From DATFVA01 sp963774455 (lineage in GTDB: Bacteria > Bacteroidota > Ignavibacteria > Ignavibacteriales > Ignavibacteriaceae), in the NCBI GenBank assembly GCA_963774455.1, contig CAVZFD010000005.1:124001-188000 (forward strand): a stretch of 64,000 bases of DNA, in the 5' to 3' direction. Within the stretch, counting starts at the first letter, position 1. Each line of letters begins with the position of its first letter. A program made the translations under genes and the position numbers. Positions 62,146 through 64,000 of the stretch are shown here, piece by piece. The notes below the pieces were generated by a model. That model made no database searches and was not told where the DNA came from. It was given only the letters and a program-made list of their open reading frames with translations.

Positions 62146-64000
62146 TTAAATTGACTCTCCACTTCGGCGAGTTCGTTGGAAGCCTTTTCCCATTCGGCAA
62201 GTATTCTCTCCAGTTCTTTTTTAGAATCCTGGAATTCCTGGTTTTTAATTCTTGCCTTATCGGGATTGGTGTAAGTCTCGGGAAGAGTTAAATCCTTCTC
62301 CAGCTTCTTTACCTGTGCTTCCAGCTCTGATATTCTTTTTTCCAGGACTTCAATTTTCTTTAAAAGATCTTTTGTGGCCTTGTACCTTTTCTGCCGCTGT
62401 TCTGCCTCAAGTCTTTTCTGGTCCTTACGTGAGGCCGCTTCATTATTAGCAGATTCTTTAACCAGCCGGCTTTCTTCTTCCAGCATTCCTCTCTTCCTCA
62501 GGTAATACTCTATTCCCCCCTCAAAACTTTTAATCTCACCTTTCCTTATTTCCACAACCTTATTTACAACAGGTTCAAGGAAATCAATATCATGTGATAC
62601 AAGTATTAACGATCCCTTAAAATCGATCAGCGCTCTCTGAAGAACTTTTTTGGAAGATATATCCAGGTGGTTCGTTGGTTCATCAAGAATAATGAAATTG
62701 GATTTCGTCAGAAGGATCTTCGCCAGAGCTATGCGGCTTTTTTCTCCCCCTGATAAAACCCCGACTTTCTTAAATACATCATCGCCTGTAAATAAAAATG
62801 AACCGAGCAAAGAGCGCAGCTGACCTACTGTTTTGTCTTCAGCAATTCCTTCAACTGTTTCGATGATATCTAATTCAGGATTTAAGTTGTCGGCCACATC
62901 CTGTGCATAATATGAAATTATTGTATTATGTCCCGTAATCCGTTCGCCACCGTCAATATTTAACACGCCGGCAATTATTTTTGAAAATGTGGTCTTTCCT
63001 GCTCCGTTAGGCCCCACAAAAGCTATCTTTTCACCTCTGTTTACCGTAAAATCAAGATTCTTCAGAACAACATTATCCCCGTACGTCTTCGTAATATTTT
63101 TCAATTCTATATTGACCTTCCCGCTCGAGGGAGGCTCAGGAAACTTAATATAAATATCATCGCTGGTTTCAGGAAGTTCTATTAATTCCATTTTTTCCAG
63201 CTGTTTTATTCTGCTCTGAACCTGCTTTGCCTTTGTAGCTTTGTAGCGGAATCGTTCGATAAATTTTTCTGTTTCTTTAATTTTTTTCTGCTGAAGGATA
63301 AAATGGTTTTCTGTAAGCTTGTCTCTTTCTTCTTTAAACCGGAGGTAATCATCATAACTGCCGTTATACGTGTTGAACCTGCCAAGATAAATTTCCAGCG
63401 TCCTGTCGGTAACCTGGTTGATGAAATGTTTATCGTGGGAGACTATTAAAAGAGCACCCTTATAGGATTTAAGAAAGCTGATAAGCCACTCAAGCGAGTC
63501 AAGGTCCAGGTGATTCGTTGGCTCATCCATTAACAGGAGGTCATTCTGCTGGATAAGTATTTTTGCCAGGGCAATACGCATCTGCCATCCGCCGGAAAAC
63601 TCATCTGTGAGTCGTTGAAAATCCTTTTCTTCAAATCCCAGCCCGGTCAATATTTTTTCTACTCTCGATTCGGCGCTGTATGAGTCGAGTTCCTCAAGTC
63701 GGATATGAACCTCTCCGAGCTGATGAACAAGATCTTTTCTTTCTTCCGCTGATAAATTGTCTGTCGACAATTTATCCGTCAGTTCAGTCTCTTTTTCCTG
63801 AAGGTCAACAATATCGGCTAAAGCTGACTTTGCTTCTTCAAGAAGAGTTGAGCCGCTGTGGGTAACATTTTCCTGCGGGAGATAGCCTATACTTGTCCTT
63901 TTCTGCTGTTGTATTTTACCTGATTCAGGCGGGAGAGTTCTGTAAATAATTTTAAGAAGGGATGATTTACCGGTGCCGTTTGCTCCAACCAATGAAATCT
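62142..64000 (-). CDS. ABC-F family ATPase (5' partial)
   Basis: The frame is open to base 64000 (ISLVGANGTGKSS), so the start lies to the right of the window. Two ABC domains without membrane segments: Walker A GANGTGKSS, signature SGGWQMRIALA, Walker B LLLMDEPTNHLDLDS; then GPNGAGKTT, SGGEKSRIALA and FIILDEPTNHLDISS. The interdomain linker (about 230-285) is highly charged, and a C-terminal coiled coil (about 540-615) follows, as in Uup/YdiF-type proteins. ABC-F proteins act on ribosomes or relieve translation stalls; which one is unclear. Confidence 0.94.
   Translation of the reverse strand, partial: ISLVGANGTGKSSLLKIIYRTLPPESGKIQQQKRTSIGYLPQENVTHSGSTLLEEAKSALADIVDLQEKETELTDKLSTDNLSAEERKDLVHQLGEVHIRLEELDSYSAESRVEKILTGLGFEEKDFQRLTDEFSGGWQMRIALAKILIQQNDLLLMDEPTNHLDLDSLEWLISFLKSYKGALLIVSHDKHFINQVTDRTLEIYLGRFNTYNGSYDDYLRFKEERDKLTENHFILQQKKIKETEKFIERFRYKATKAKQVQSRIKQLEKMELIELPETSDDIYIKFPEPPSSGKVNIELKNITKTYGDNVVLKNLDFTVNRGEKIAFVGPNGAGKTTFSKIIAGVLNIDGGERITGHNTIISYYAQDVADNLNPELDIIETVEGIAEDKTVGQLRSLLGSFLFTGDDVFKKVGVLSGGEKSRIALAKILLTKSNFIILDEPTNHLDISSKKVLQRALIDFKGSLILVSHDIDFLEPVVNKVVEIRKGEIKSFEGGIEYYLRKRGMLEEESRLVKESANNEAASRKDQKRLEAEQRQKRYKATKDLLKKIEVLEKRISELEAQVKKLEKDLTLPETYTNPDKARIKNQEFQDSKKELERILAEWEKASNELAEVESQFN

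Noticed and set aside
1..64000. tRNA, rRNA, tmRNA, riboswitch and insertion-sequence scan by eye
   Set aside because: No convincing cloverleaf, rRNA-like sequence, transposase gene or terminal inverted repeats were seen; a covariance-model search would be decisive.

Overview
The window looks like chromosome of a Gram-negative member of the Ignavibacteria/Chlorobi side of the Bacteroidota (FCB) group. Evidence: three exported proteins end in type IX secretion (T9SS) sorting tails of the NYPNPFNPST...RKM type that is typical of Ignavibacteriales; lipoproteins, periplasmic-binding folds and LPS-type glycosyltransferases indicate two membranes; a few genes carry a TAnnTTTG element like the Bacteroidota -7 box; and TTG starts are very common. 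Gene order is dense, with many 1-20 nt overlaps. No rRNA, tRNA, CRISPR array or complete insertion sequence was recognised.

Layout. 1-3.7 kb: end of a membrane-anchored TPR protein, then efp-accB-accC-gcvH (translation factor P, biotin carboxyl carrier and biotin carboxylase, glycine cleavage H). 3.8-8.7 kb: guaA, two TPR-type proteins (one with a ligand-binding-protein fold) and radC, which appears to start at ATT. 8.9-11 kb: a coiled-coil lipoprotein, a coiled-coil LysM protein and phoH. 11-16 kb: mazG, a RidA protein, panD, an exported protein, a LytR_C protein, rsfS and argS. 16-20.4 kb, minus strand: surE, phzF-like, a VWA membrane protein and comF, chained by overlaps. 20.5-24.2 kb: pgeF, folB, folK (again an ATT start), a deoxynucleoside kinase, a small membrane protein and a GT9 glycosyltransferase. 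25-29.7 kb: lepA, lepB and a T9SS-secreted subtilisin. 29.8-35 kb: an O-methyltransferase with a coupled unknown gene, a MarR regulator, a YigZ protein and uvrA. 35-45.4 kb: two aldo/keto reductases, a secreted cupredoxin, a large lipoprotein, a TauE permease, an MBL hydrolase, an S15/CocE hydrolase and a DUF1028 protein.

45.4-54 kb is the accessory part. It holds a 26-codon remnant of an NCS2 purine permease, a GCPII-like M28 peptidase, a T9SS-sorted beta-propeller protein and then a decayed RHS locus. In that locus a 5'-truncated RHS core carries a variable C-terminal domain with a His...Cys arrangement suggesting a permuted papain/NlpC-type toxin. A 169-aa membrane-anchored putative immunity protein overlaps its stop codon. 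It is followed by a prepilin-like N-terminus, a second 339-bp copy of the RHS core and another short fragment repeating the prepilin motif.

54-64 kb returns to ordinary content: DUF2911/TPR protein, rhomboid protease, an AhpD/CMD-family gene split by a +1 frameshift at TTTC, a SemiSWEET-like sugar transporter, rdgB, a lipoprotein, then ubiE/menG, a PAP2/Aur1-type membrane enzyme and rsmA on the minus strand, a ROK kinase that seems to start at CTG, and an ABC-F ATPase running off the right edge.
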